Source: an uncultured Lachnospiraceae bacterium
Lineage (GTDB): Bacteria > Bacillota > Clostridia > Lachnospirales > Lachnospiraceae
Length of the DNA stretch: 64,000 nucleotides
Direction: 5' to 3'
Assembly (NCBI GenBank): GCA_910579615.1
Contig: CAJTUA010000022.1
Span: 1-64,000, forward strand
The translations under genes and the position numbers were made by a program. Under the pieces are notes generated by a model. The model saw only the letters and a program-made list of their open reading frames with translations, made no database searches and was not told where the DNA came from. The first letter of the stretch is position 1. Each line of letters opens with the position of its first letter. Positions 17,086-26,428 of the stretch are shown here, in pieces.

Positions 17086-18225
17086 TTAAGAACAGCGCTT
17101 TAAAAACTCGCGCGTCTGCAGCTCCGTTTCCAAAATCTGGCTAAGCGACGGCGCATTTATCACTCTGTGCTCCTGCATTGCCATGCCAATCAGCCTCGTA
17201 ATATCGGTAAATCCAATTCTGCGGTTTAAAAACTCTGCCACGGCATACTCGTTTGCCGCGTTAAAGACAACCGGCATGCTGCCGCCCGCGCGGATTGCCC
17301 CATATGCCAGGGACAGCCCCGGAAGCTCTTCCATATCCGGCATTTCAAAGGTCAGGTCCGCAAGCTTTGTCAGGCTTAGGCGGCTGCCCGGCAGATACCT
17401 TCTGTCCGGATAAGTCAGCGCGTACTGGATGGGGAGCTTCATATCCGGCACGCCAAGCTGTGCAATGACAGCCCCATCCTCATATTCCACCGCGGAATGA
17501 ATCACGCTCTGCGGGTGGATGACAACCTCGATTTTTTCCGCGGGCATGTCGAACAGCCAGCTCGCCTCCATCACCTCAAGCCCTTTGTTTACCATTGTCG
17601 CGGAATCCACCGTAATTTTATGCCCCATGCTCCAGTTCGGATGCTTTAGCGCGTCTTCCACCGTTACGCCCGCAAGCTCCGACTGCTTTTTCCCGCGGAA
17701 CGGTCCGCCGGATGCCGTTAAAATCAGCTTTTCCACCTTGCCCCCGCCGCCCTGCATGGACTGAAAGATTGCGGAGTGCTCACTGTCCACTGGAAGCAGG
17801 CGCACCCGGTGTTCCTTTACAAGCGGCATAATCAGATGCCCCGCCGTCACCAGGGTTTCCTTGTTTGCAAACGCAATGTCTTTTCCCGCGCGGATTGCCT
17901 CAATAACCGGACGGATGCCAATCATTCCGACGACTGCCGTGACAACCATATCGGCCTCCTTTGCAAGTGAGCAGGAAATCAGTCCGTCCATGCCCGCCAC
18001 AACCGTAATGGGAAGGTCGCGCACCCGCGTTTTAAAATCTGCCGCGCGCGCCTCATCATACACGCACACAAGGCGCGGCAGAAATTCCCTCGTCTGCGCC
18101 TCAAGCAAATCAATGCTCCCGTGCGCCGCAAGCGCCGCAACCTTTATATCGGCATTGTTTCTCACGACCTCAAGAGTCTGTGTTCCAATCGAGCCGGTCG
18201 AGCCAAGAATTGATATTGCCTTCAT
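17086..18225 (-). CDS. dxr: 1-deoxy-D-xylulose 5-phosphate reductoisomerase
   Basis: Dxr (IspC) makes MEP from DXP with NADPH, the committed step of the non-mevalonate pathway. It has 379 residues, the usual length. The NADPH site ILGSTGSIGTQTLEVV is at the N-terminus; the active-site stretch LPVDSEHSAIFQSM (about 150) and SMGHKITVDSATMVNKGLE (metal and substrate binding) are intact, and the C-terminal helical domain is present. It sits between cdsA and rseP in the conserved order. Confidence 0.97.
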   Translation of the reverse strand: MKAISILGSTGSIGTQTLEVVRNNADIKVAALAAHGSIDLLEAQTREFLPRLVCVYDEARAADFKTRVRDLPITVVAGMDGLISCSLAKEADMVVTAVVGMIGIRPVIEAIRAGKDIAFANKETLVTAGHLIMPLVKEHRVRLLPVDSEHSAIFQSMQGGGGKVEKLILTASGGPFRGKKQSELAGVTVEDALKHPNWSMGHKITVDSATMVNKGLEVMEASWLFDMPAEKIEVVIHPQSVIHSAVEYEDGAVIAQLGVPDMKLPIQYALTYPDRRYLPGSRLSLTKLADLTFEMPDMEELPGLSLAYGAIRAGGSMPVVFNAANEYAVAEFLNRRIGFTDITRLIGMAMQEHRVINAPSLSQILETELQTREFLKRCS

Positions 18226-18347
18226 ATGTTACCTCATTTCTATATACATTTTGCACACCTTTTCGCAAAACATGAATCAACCTGGTCAGCTTTGCGCCTT
18301 ATGCAAAAGTGAAAGCGCGAAAGCGGACATTCATAACATCCATGCCC

Positions 18348-19145
18348 TTACAAAAGCTGTGCCAGATAATAGATTACCGGTGCCGTAAAAATCACGCTGT
18401 CAAAGCGGTCCATGATACCGCCATGCCCCGGAATCAGCTTCCCGTAATCCTTTACATCGTAATTGCGCTTGATTGCGGATGCCGCCCAGTCGCCAAGCTG
18501 CGATATCACAGAAGATGCCGCGCCCATCACGGCGCACACAAACACCGGCTGTGCAAACATGGTAAGTTTTGCAGAAAAAACCGCCGCGTACAGCGCGCCC
18601 AACGCCGCCGCGCCAACGATACCCCCGATGCAGCCCTCCAGGGATTTTTTCGGCGAAAGCTTCGGTACAATCTTGTGTTTCCCAAGCTTCCTGCCAACCA
18701 GGTATGCAAAGGTATCCGACCCCCACGACCCGATAAATATCAGCCATACAAGATACGCGCCGCCCTCACACAACCGCAGCAAAAAGACATAGCTTAGCAT
18801 CACCGCCACATAAAAAAATCCGAAAAACACCATTGTAATCTGCTCGGAACGGTATTTCGGGAAGGTAAACACATACCCTAACATCAAAACCAAAAAGAAC
18901 GCGATAAAAAACTCCGTCCGGTACGTCCCCTGCCCGAAAAACAGCAAAAAATCATAGCCGATGCAGGCAAGATAGCCGATGATTCCCACCGGTGCCTTAT
19001 GGACGCCAAGCACACGGTACATTTCCATCATACCAATCAGCGAAATTGCAAGTATTACCCCAAAAAGTACATTCCCACCAAGAATGAGTGCAAGCGCCGC
19101 GCACACCACAATAATGCACGAGCTGCGAAACCGAACCCAGAACAT
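18348..19145 (-). CDS. cdsA: Phosphatidate cytidylyltransferase
   Basis: CdsA makes CDP-diacylglycerol from phosphatidic acid and CTP for membrane phospholipid synthesis. It has 265 residues with about seven hydrophobic segments. The family signature is clear near the C-terminus: SPKKSLEGCIGG, then GDWAASAIKRNYDVKDYGK and IPGHGGIMDRFDS. The start at 19145 follows GGAGGGG and lies 5 bp after the uppS stop, so the two are coupled. A 122-bp gap to dxr holds only a weak TTTTGC/GCAAAA repeat. Confidence 0.96.
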   Translation of the reverse strand: MFWVRFRSSCIIVVCAALALILGGNVLFGVILAISLIGMMEMYRVLGVHKAPVGIIGYLACIGYDFLLFFGQGTYRTEFFIAFFLVLMLGYVFTFPKYRSEQITMVFFGFFYVAVMLSYVFLLRLCEGGAYLVWLIFIGSWGSDTFAYLVGRKLGKHKIVPKLSPKKSLEGCIGGIVGAAALGALYAAVFSAKLTMFAQPVFVCAVMGAASSVISQLGDWAASAIKRNYDVKDYGKLIPGHGGIMDRFDSVIFTAPVIYYLAQLL

Positions 19146-19150
19146 AGCCT

Positions 19151-19864
19151 TTAAACCCCTCCAAATCTTCTGTCTCTTTTATTATAATACTCAATTGCCT
19201 TTTGTAATTCCTTTTTATCAAAATCAGGCCACAAAACATCCGTGAAATAAAGCTCGGCATAGGCTAACTGCCAAAGCAGGTAGTTTGACAGGCGCACCTC
19301 CCCGCTTGTGCGAATCAGAAGCTCCGGCGTCGGGATTCCTGCTGTGTCCAGATAATTTTCAAAATCATTCTCCTTAAGCGCACCAAGCGCCACATTTCCT
19401 GCCGCGTAATCTTTTGCAAGCTGCTTCGCCGCGCGCAAAAGCTCATCCCTGCCCCCGTAATTTAACGCAACCTGGAAATGAAGCCCCGTATTGTCCTTTG
19501 AGGCCTCCTCAAGCCTTTTTATGCTCTCCTGCAAATCTTCATCCAGCCTGCTGACATCCCCGATAATGCGCACGCGCATATTGTTCTTTTTGCTCGTCTT
19601 AATACAGTCCTTCATATAGTCGCGCAAAAGATTCATCAGCGTATCAATCTCATCCTGCGGGCGCTTCCAGTTTTCTGTGGAAAATGCGTAGACGGTCAGA
19701 TACTGTATCCCCATCTTATATGCGTCCTCACAGATTTTTTCCACGGTCTTGCTCCCCTGCGCGTGCCCGTAGGTTCGCGGCATCATTCTCTTTTTCGCCC
19801 AGCGCCCGTTGCCATCCATAATAATTGCAACGTGCTGTGGGATTACATAATTTTCTTTGCTCAT
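19151..19864 (-). CDS. uppS: Undecaprenyl diphosphate synthase
   Basis: A cis-prenyltransferase of 237 residues that extends FPP with isopentenyl units to the C55 lipid carrier for cell-wall synthesis. Motifs: IIMDGNGRWAKKR with the catalytic Asp, FSTENWKRP, NYGGRDELLRAAKQL, and IRTSGEVRLSNYLLWQLAY. I choose the ATG at 19864 (MSKENYV), preceded by AAGGGG, over a frame starting 24 codons upstream that would run through the hairpin at 19921-19953. Its product feeds the same lipid-carrier cycle as UppP at 40716. Confidence 0.96.
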   Translation of the reverse strand: MSKENYVIPQHVAIIMDGNGRWAKKRMMPRTYGHAQGSKTVEKICEDAYKMGIQYLTVYAFSTENWKRPQDEIDTLMNLLRDYMKDCIKTSKKNNMRVRIIGDVSRLDEDLQESIKRLEEASKDNTGLHFQVALNYGGRDELLRAAKQLAKDYAAGNVALGALKENDFENYLDTAGIPTPELLIRTSGEVRLSNYLLWQLAYAELYFTDVLWPDFDKKELQKAIEYYNKRDRRFGGV

Positions 19865-19920
19865 AATCGCCCCTTCAAAACATAACGTTCCGGGATTTTC
19901 GCTTATGAAAACGCGCAAAA

Positions 19921-19953
19921 GAACAAACCTGCACATAAACTGCAGGCCTGTTC
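19921..19953 (-). terminator. Intercistronic hairpin between frr and uppS
   Basis: On the minus strand GAACA-gg-CCTGCA pairs with TGCAGG-tt-TGTTC around a 7-base loop and is followed by TTTTGCG. It could act as a weak terminator or attenuator that lowers uppS-cdsA-dxr-rseP expression relative to pyrH-frr. Confidence 0.5.
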
Positions 19954-19984
19954 ACTCCCATGCGCCTTTCGCTTTTCCGGTATG

Positions 19985-20539
19985 TTAAACGGTCATAATC
20001 TCCTTCGACTTTGACTCGGTCTCTTTATCAATCATCTCGATGTACTTATCCGTCATCTTCTGGATTTCATCCTCGATGGTCTTTTGCTCATCCTCTGAAA
20101 TCTCGCTTGCCTTCGCCGCCTTCTTAATCGCATCGTTCGCATCCCTGCGGATATTGCGGACCGCAACCTTTGCGTTTTCCGCTTTCTTCTTCACGTCCTT
20201 TGCAAGATCCTTTCTGCGGTCCTCCGTAAGCTCCGGGAATACCAGGCGGATGACCTTCCCGTCATTGCCCGGTGTAATCCCTAAGTCGGATGCGAGGATG
20301 GTCTTTTCAATCTCCTTAATCATCTTAGATTCCCAAGGCTGGATTTGGATGACCCTCGCCTCCGGCACGGAAATATTCGCCACCGACTGCAGCGGGGACG
20401 GCGTGCCGTAATAATCAACGCGAAGCTTATCCAGAAGGTGCGGGTTTGCGCGCCCTGCGCGGATTGAGGAAAACTCCTCGCGCAGCGCCTCAAGGGATTT
20501 TCCCATCTTCTCGTCAAAAGGTTTGATTTTCTCGTTCAT
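19985..20539 (-). CDS. frr: Ribosome recycling factor
   Basis: RRF splits post-termination ribosomes together with EF-G. It has 184 residues, the standard length. The start MNEKIKPFDEKMGKSLEAL has AGGAAT upstream. Conserved stretches include REEFSSIRAGRANPHLLD near the N-terminus and the coiled-coil region LTEDRRKDLAKDVKKKAENA. It follows pyrH by 85 bp, as in most bacteria. Confidence 0.98.
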   Translation of the reverse strand: MNEKIKPFDEKMGKSLEALREEFSSIRAGRANPHLLDKLRVDYYGTPSPLQSVANISVPEARVIQIQPWESKMIKEIEKTILASDLGITPGNDGKVIRLVFPELTEDRRKDLAKDVKKKAENAKVAVRNIRRDANDAIKKAAKASEISEDEQKTIEDEIQKMTDKYIEMIDKETESKSKEIMTV

Positions 20540-20624
20540 ACTATTCCTCCATTTCGCGGGATATCATTGTTTGCGGTACTGTCTTTGTGCCATGGCAATT
20601 CTGCCATCGGCAAAGCAGCCATGG

Positions 20625-21323
20625 TTACTCCACCGTGACAACCGTCCCCGTAATCTTTCCATTCCCGTTATTTACAATGCTGTTTTCCTCGCCAAGTGAA
20701 AATACAAGCAGAGGAATTTTATTTTCCATGCACATCACCGTTGCCGTCAGGTCAAGGATGGCAAGTTTTTTGTCAAGCAGCTCCTGGTAGGAAACCGTGT
20801 CATACTTTTTCGCCGCTGGGTTTGTCTTCGGGTCACTGTCGTAGACCCCGTCCACCGCGCGTGCCATCAAAATCATATCGCATGAAAGCTCGACCGCGCG
20901 CAGTGCTGTCGCCGTATCCGTCGAGAAATATGGATGCCCTGTGCCCCCGGCAAGAAATACAACCGCCCCCTGCCCAAGGCTTTCCGTTGCCGCTTCCCTT
21001 GAAAACAGCTCCGTCATCGAACCAACCAAAAAAGGTGTAAACACTTTTGTTTTCATTCCGACATGGCGGAAAATTTCGGAAACATAAATGCAGTTCATCA
21101 CGGTCGCAAGCATCCCAATCTGGTCCGCCCTCGTGCGCTCAATCGTCTCGCTGCTGCGTCCGCGCCAGAAATTCCCCCCGCCGATTACAACCGCAACCTG
21201 CACGCCATCTGCCGTCAGCTGCTTTACCTGCTCTGCCACGCGGATGCAGGTTGCCTCGTCAAAGCCGGTCTTTTTCTCCCCCGCAAGTGCCTCCCCGCTC
21301 AGCTTTAATAAAACTCGCTTCAT
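20625..21323 (-). CDS. pyrH: Uridylate kinase
   Basis: UMP kinase of the amino-acid-kinase fold, making UDP from UMP and ATP. It has 232 residues. Motifs: RVLLKLSGEALAG at the N-terminus (ATP loop), VVIGGGNFWRGR (UMP/phosphate site) and the TDTATALRAVEL/ARAVDGVYDSDPK region. The start at 21323 has GGAG 5-8 bases upstream. It is the first gene of the frr-uppS-cdsA-dxr-rseP-ispG-polC series. Confidence 0.97.
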   Translation of the reverse strand: MKRVLLKLSGEALAGEKKTGFDEATCIRVAEQVKQLTADGVQVAVVIGGGNFWRGRSSETIERTRADQIGMLATVMNCIYVSEIFRHVGMKTKVFTPFLVGSMTELFSREAATESLGQGAVVFLAGGTGHPYFSTDTATALRAVELSCDMILMARAVDGVYDSDPKTNPAAKKYDTVSYQELLDKKLAILDLTATVMCMENKIPLLVFSLGEENSIVNNGNGKITGTVVTVE

Positions 21324-21394
21324 TGTTCTCCTTTGTCACCTCCTGTTTTATGTTTTCTTTTTAAAAATACTTCCCTGATTGAAACACCGGGTTT

Positions 21395-22555
21395 TCAATC
21401 CCCCTGTGCCGGTTTCACATGCCGCACCATCGGCGTATCCGCCGTAATCGGAAGAACCTGCGCGCCTTTTTCAACCAACGTCGGCAGCACAATCTTCATC
21501 GATTCCAACGTCTTCCCCTTTGCGTTTGTGTCATGGCACAGGACAACCGAGGTTGTCTTATTCGCCACACCATCCAGCAAATTCTGTGCCAGCTGCTCCA
21601 CCGTATAACTGACTCCCGTTGCATCACCGTTTTCCACATTCCAGTCAAAATAGCGCATATCACGTTCCTGGAGGAAGCTGATAAACGGCTGGATGGTCAA
21701 ATTTTTGCACTTGCTGTTGCTGCTTCCGCCCGGAAAACGGTAAAGGTCAGGAACAAACCCTATATTATCATACAATAAATCGCTTATCTTTGTAAAGTCT
21801 TTCTCGAAATCTTCTACCGATTTATATATTTTTTCGTAGTCATGCGAGTAGGAATGCATACCAATGGCATGTCCTTCCTCAACAATGCGCTTGTACAGGC
21901 GGCTGTATTCCTCCCCCTCATGTCCGATGACGAAAAAGGTCGCCTTCACGTCATACTGTGCAAGAAGGTTCAAAAGCTCGTCCGTATACTTGCTTGGTCC
22001 ATCGTCAAAGGTTAGGTATATCTTTTTGTCCGACCATGGAAGCGGTTCGCCGGTTTTTGGGTCTACCGCAACCGTCGGTTCCGGGGCCATGGTCGCCTCC
22101 GCCACTACGGTCGGTTCCGGGCTTGGCTCGGCCGTAGGCTCTGTGGTTAGATGCTCCCCTCCCACATCATCGCCTGCCGCTATTGTGAAATCCTCACTGT
22201 TCCCATCTTTGCCACCTGAAAAAGAGCCCGTCGGCTCTGCGCCCTGGTTTGCCTGCGGTGTCGGGCTCCCCGCCTCCGCGGTTGGCGTAGCGTAAGGTGT
22301 CGGGGTAGGAATTTTGTTCCCGCCATAATTTCCATCCCCGTTTTCCGTGCCGTTTGTTCTCTGTTCATACGTTTCTAGCTTCTTTTCAAGCTCTGCAATG
22401 TCCTTTTGCAGCCTTGCTTGTTTTGAAAACAGGATAATGCATAAAATCGTCGGTACTAACGCCAACAAAAGAACAAGCATCATAAACTGTTCCCTCGCGC
22501 GCTTTACCTTTTCATTCCGTGCTCTCTTGCTTCCTTCTCTCCCGTACTCGTTCAT
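21395..22555 (-). CDS. Membrane-anchored polysaccharide deacetylase
   Basis: A NodB-type deacetylase of 386 residues, probably acting on peptidoglycan or another cell-surface glycan. A basic N-terminus leads into one membrane helix (about residues 25-47), a short coiled coil (LQKDIAELEKKLETYEQR), and a Pro/Thr/Glu-rich extracellular linker (about 65-175, many PTP and EPT repeats). The catalytic domain shows all NodB motifs: LTFDDGPSKYTD, MHSYSHDY (metal His pair), YRFPGGSSN and VVLCHDTNAKG. The start at 22555 (MNEYGRE) has AAAGGA upstream; a 51-codon upstream extension has no membrane or coding logic. The stop overlaps a GATTGAAA hairpin. Confidence 0.9.
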   Translation of the reverse strand: MNEYGREGSKRARNEKVKRAREQFMMLVLLLALVPTILCIILFSKQARLQKDIAELEKKLETYEQRTNGTENGDGNYGGNKIPTPTPYATPTAEAGSPTPQANQGAEPTGSFSGGKDGNSEDFTIAAGDDVGGEHLTTEPTAEPSPEPTVVAEATMAPEPTVAVDPKTGEPLPWSDKKIYLTFDDGPSKYTDELLNLLAQYDVKATFFVIGHEGEEYSRLYKRIVEEGHAIGMHSYSHDYEKIYKSVEDFEKDFTKISDLLYDNIGFVPDLYRFPGGSSNSKCKNLTIQPFISFLQERDMRYFDWNVENGDATGVSYTVEQLAQNLLDGVANKTTSVVLCHDTNAKGKTLESMKIVLPTLVEKGAQVLPITADTPMVRHVKPAQGD

Positions 22556-22708
22556 TTTCCATCGTCCTTTCCACGTTCTACTTATAATTTTCCCGCAACA
22601 TAAAAATCTCATGCAGGAAACCTTCTTTTCAGCAAAGCCCTTCCGAAGAAAACGATATTTCGCCCTGTTCCTACGAAAAAACAGGAGGTTCGCCGAAAAT
22701 CCCCACAA

Positions 22709-22893
22709 AAGGATTTTACCACAAACCTCCTGAAAATGACATAGCTAAATTTAAAATTAAAATATTTGTAAGAAATGGTTTCCTTATCTTCCTATAAATA
22801 TTAAAAAATTGTAAAATTGAATTTTTCTGCCGCCCGGATACCTCATGCAAATGCTATAGCATTTTTTACCAGCTATCTTTACTATCACAATCT
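22709..22893. other. Intergenic region, short palindrome only
   Basis: Between the stop of the ABC permease gene (22894) and the deacetylase gene. It holds an AT-rich stretch and AAATGCTATAGCATTT at 22849-22864, a perfect 16-bp palindrome too compact to be a convincing terminator. No gene is seen. Confidence 0.4.
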
Positions 22894-25644
22894 TTATACA
22901 TTCTCATTTTTCAGCGTATCCACAAGGCTGTTCTTCCCAAGCTTTATCACCGAATAAAACATTGTCGAAAATACCACCGCAAAAACGCTCAGAACCGCAA
23001 TCAGGAGGCTCGGTGCCGGGATGTAAAAGCTTTGCACAAAGCCTTCGTTGATGACCCGGTAGATGGCAAACGTAACAAGGATGGCAACCGGCAGCCCGTA
23101 ACAAAGGCTCTTGATGCCGTAGAGCAGGCATTCGTAATTCAGCATTTTATACAGCCCCTTTTTCGTCATCCCGATGGATTCAAGCATCGCGAACTCCCTG
23201 CGGCGCAGCGAAATATTCGTCGAGACCGTATTGAAAACATTGGCGGCGGCAATCAGGGAAATCAACACGATAAAGCCGTAGGAAAATACATTGATAATCA
23301 CAACCATGTTGCGCTCAAAGGAATAACGCTCCGCAATATTGTAAAACGAGACGTTTGAAATCCCCTGTGAGGTTAGCGCATTGCAGATACGTTCATAAAG
23401 CTCGCCAAGATTCCCGCTCCCGTTGACATAAACCCGCTCCGACGTATGCAGCCCCTGCTCGGCAATCCCGGTCAGTGTACGGAATGCGGAAAGCGGATAG
23501 ACAAACGTAAGGTACTGCTTATTCACCCCGGTTGGAAGCTCGGTATCCACAACAGTGTAAGGAAGCTCTAAGGTCTCGCTTTCCGTAAGCGTATCCTTGT
23601 CTTCCCCGGCCTCCCCGTCCTCATCATAATGGATTTGGAACGAATTTGCAGTCAGGGTTCCGCGCTTTTCCTTTAACATGTCAATCTGCGTATAGCGGTG
23701 GCCGGGAAGCTCCTCGCGGATGCCGTCAAAAGCAAGTGCCTCCCTGCGCTCCGAAAACCAGCCGATTCCCGTCAGGTTATGTTCCCTTTGGTACGCCTTG
23801 TACTCATCATCCTGCATGAAATAAAAATATACCACAAGAACCGCCCGGTCGCGCCCGGTCGTTTCTTTTGCCAGCCTTGTCTCATACTCGTAAAACCCAA
23901 TTTGCTCATCCTCTGCCCAGTTCAGGTATGCCTCCGGGAGCGCCTCCCGCTCCACAAGCATTGGGTTGTAAAGGGATGTTGCCGTAAACGCTTTGGTGAC
24001 CCCCTCCACCGGGGCAATGACACGGCACACTTCCTGCGCGGTGTAGCCGCGATCCGGGTACACATAGTAGGAATAATCATAATTTTCCGCCGCCGTAACC
24101 GAAGTTACACTGCCCTTTAAATAGTCCACAAAACTGCTCGCGGACACGAAAAGCACAATGCTTACAAAGAGCGAAATCACGGTTGCGCGGTATTTCTTTT
24201 TGTTGCGGCGGAAATTTTTATCCGCCAGTGTTTTCTCCATGCCAAAGAGTTTGTGCAGAAAACCCTTCGTGCGCACTGCCTTGCGGCTTACGCGAATCTC
24301 GCTGTTCTGGCGGATTGCTTCGATTGCGGAAATGCGCATTGCCTTGCGCGCCGGGAGGATGGCGGAAATCAACACCGTGAAAAATGCCAGTACCGCCGCC
24401 AACACAAGTGCCCAGGCTTCCAAATGCATGGAAAATGGGATGGATGCAGAACCGACCAGCCCCACAAAGCGGTAGCGCAGTGCATAAAAAGTGATGCTCA
24501 TCCCAAGGATGCCCGCCCCAATTCCGAGCGGAATACCAAATATGCTTACCGCACACGCTTCAAAAAGGACGCTTTGGCGCAGCTGGCGTTTTGTCGCGCC
24601 AATGGAAGCCAAAAGCCCGAACTGCCGGATTCTCTCGTTGACCGAGATGGAAAATGCATTGTATATCAGCGCGACGGAGCCAAACACAATGATAATGCAC
24701 AGGATGGTGCCAAGCCCGAAATACACATTGGAAAATGAGTCCGTCTTAGAAATGCCATTGGTGTATAAAAGATGGCTGTGGTAGTCGTAATTAAGCACAT
24801 TTTTACTGTAACGTTCCAGGAAGCCAAAAAGATTTTTCTGGTCTTTTACCGTAAAAAACACACTGTTGATTCCCCTGCCCTGCGACAAACGCTCTGCCTG
24901 CGCAAAATCTGCACCGCAAAATACCGCATACCCCGGCGTGGCGTAATTGCTCAGGACGTAACGGCACACCCCGACAACAGTAAAGGTCCTTACCTGCCCG
25001 TCGGTGATAAGCTGCTCGCTGTAAAGACTTTTTAAGGATTTTTCTGTGTCCTCCTCCTGCGCATCCTCCGATTTGCTTTTATAGACCAGTCCGTCATGCC
25101 CCGTCAGAACTTCATTCTCGTACTCGCGGTAACCAATGCTCCCGGTCACGGTATCCCCGATTTTTAACTTCTGTCTCCCATAATTTACAAATCCTTCCGA
25201 AAGCAGGATTTCATTTTCATTTTCCGGAATCCTGCCCTCTAACAGCGTAAAATTCCCAAGTGCCTGCGCCGCTGCCACATCCCCCGATAGCATACAGAAT
25301 TGCAGGTACGGCCTGGAAGTATCCTGCCATTCAAATGTCTCGCCATCGTTCTTATACGAATCCTCCAGCGCCATATAACCAATCTCATAAATCCCAATTG
25401 CGCGGTCAATCTCCTTCGCATCTATGATTTCCTGATAAACTTCTGCTCCAACCCCGTAAAAAGACCCTTCCCATTCGCCCTCCTCCGCAATCGTTGCCTT
25501 AAGCATATAATTTTTTAAACTTGAAATGCTTGTCGTCACCGCGGTAAACATTGCTGTCGAGAGAATAATGCCAATAATCGTCACAATTGTGCGCACCTTG
25601 TTTTTTCTTAAACTTGCGAGTGTCACTTTATTTAAAATTTTCAT
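22894..25644 (-). CDS. FtsX-like ABC transporter permease
   Basis: A 916-residue permease with two FtsX domains. The first membrane helix is at about residues 18-38, followed by a long extracytoplasmic domain; the first FtsX core is around RIRQFGLLASIGATKRQLRQ (about 340), the second around RRREFAMLESIGMTKKGLYK near the C-terminus, each with three flanking helices. Its ATG overlaps the stop of the ATPase gene by 4 bp. With the ATPase it forms a MacB-like mechanotransmission or export complex. The adjacent histidine kinase and response regulator suggest cell-envelope stress or antimicrobial peptide response; the substrate is not visible. Confidence 0.88.
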   Translation of the reverse strand: MKILNKVTLASLRKNKVRTIVTIIGIILSTAMFTAVTTSISSLKNYMLKATIAEEGEWEGSFYGVGAEVYQEIIDAKEIDRAIGIYEIGYMALEDSYKNDGETFEWQDTSRPYLQFCMLSGDVAAAQALGNFTLLEGRIPENENEILLSEGFVNYGRQKLKIGDTVTGSIGYREYENEVLTGHDGLVYKSKSEDAQEEDTEKSLKSLYSEQLITDGQVRTFTVVGVCRYVLSNYATPGYAVFCGADFAQAERLSQGRGINSVFFTVKDQKNLFGFLERYSKNVLNYDYHSHLLYTNGISKTDSFSNVYFGLGTILCIIIVFGSVALIYNAFSISVNERIRQFGLLASIGATKRQLRQSVLFEACAVSIFGIPLGIGAGILGMSITFYALRYRFVGLVGSASIPFSMHLEAWALVLAAVLAFFTVLISAILPARKAMRISAIEAIRQNSEIRVSRKAVRTKGFLHKLFGMEKTLADKNFRRNKKKYRATVISLFVSIVLFVSASSFVDYLKGSVTSVTAAENYDYSYYVYPDRGYTAQEVCRVIAPVEGVTKAFTATSLYNPMLVEREALPEAYLNWAEDEQIGFYEYETRLAKETTGRDRAVLVVYFYFMQDDEYKAYQREHNLTGIGWFSERREALAFDGIREELPGHRYTQIDMLKEKRGTLTANSFQIHYDEDGEAGEDKDTLTESETLELPYTVVDTELPTGVNKQYLTFVYPLSAFRTLTGIAEQGLHTSERVYVNGSGNLGELYERICNALTSQGISNVSFYNIAERYSFERNMVVIINVFSYGFIVLISLIAAANVFNTVSTNISLRRREFAMLESIGMTKKGLYKMLNYECLLYGIKSLCYGLPVAILVTFAIYRVINEGFVQSFYIPAPSLLIAVLSVFAVVFSTMFYSVIKLGKNSLVDTLKNENV

Positions 25645-26324
25645 TTCCGAATCACCTCATCTCTCGTAATGCGCCCATCCTCAATGGCGATGATGCGGTC
25701 TGCCTGCAGCGCGATGGACTCGTCGTGCGTGATGACAATCAAAGTCTGATTGTATTTTTTGTTCGACAATTTCAGCAGTTCAATAATTTCATGGCTGTTT
25801 TTGGAGTCCAGGTTCCCGGTCGGCTCATCTGCAAGCATCACCGCCGGGGCGTTCATCAATGCCCTGCCAATCGAAACCCTCTGCTGCTGCCCGCCGGAAA
25901 GCTCATTTGGCAAATGTTCCTCCCTGCCCTTTAATTTCAGCACTTCAAGCAGCTCCTCCAAACGCTCTTTGTTGACTTTGCGCCCGTCAAGCAGCACAGG
26001 AAGCGTCATATTTTCCGTCACGTTCAAAACCGGAATCAGGTTGTAGAACTGGTAGATTAACCCCACCTCCCTGCGCCGGAAAATCGCCAACTGCTCATCC
26101 TTTTGTTCGTACACGTTCGTATCGCTCAAAAACACATTTCCCGATGTCGGACGGTCCACGCCGCCCAAAATATGCAGAAGTGTTGACTTTCCTGAACCGG
26201 ACGGCCCAATGATGGCAACAAACTGCCCCCACGCAACCGAAAAGCTGATGTCGTCAAGCGCCACAACCTTGTTCTCCCTCTCACCATATACCTTTGTCAA
26301 ATGTTCCACGCGTAAAATTTCCAT
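25641..26324 (-). CDS. ABC transporter ATP-binding protein (MacB/LolD type)
   Basis: A 227-residue ATPase partner of the FtsX permease. Motifs: Walker A GPSGSGKSTLL (about 40-50), Q-loop LIYQFYNLIP, signature LSGGQQQRVSIGRAL, Walker B VMLADEPTGNLDSKNS and switch His in VITHDESIAL. Start ATG at 26324 with AAGGGAGG upstream. The gap to the upstream kinase gene (105 bp) contains a perfect inverted repeat at 26389-26410 and a TACAAT-like -10, so the transporter pair probably has its own regulated promoter. Confidence 0.93.
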   Translation of the reverse strand: MEILRVEHLTKVYGERENKVVALDDISFSVAWGQFVAIIGPSGSGKSTLLHILGGVDRPTSGNVFLSDTNVYEQKDEQLAIFRRREVGLIYQFYNLIPVLNVTENMTLPVLLDGRKVNKERLEELLEVLKLKGREEHLPNELSGGQQQRVSIGRALMNAPAVMLADEPTGNLDSKNSHEIIELLKLSNKKYNQTLIVITHDESIALQADRIIAIEDGRITRDEVIRK

Positions 26325-26388
26325 GAGAACCCTCCCTTAATTCATTTTCCCCTATTGTAACCCACCAAACTTACAGCACAGTGAAAAT

Positions 26389-26410
26389 AAAGTGACAATT
26401 TCGTCACTTT
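26389..26410. promoter_or_regulatory. Inverted repeat AAAGTGAC-N6-GTCACTTT
   Basis: A perfect 8-bp inverted repeat with a 6-bp spacer lies 65-86 bp upstream of the ABC ATPase start and just after the histidine kinase gene. There is no T-tract after it on the minus strand. The position suits an activator site of the OmpR-type regulator encoded at 27426-28091; this is inference. Confidence 0.5.
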
Positions 26411-26428
26411 GATTCAGGAACCAATTTT

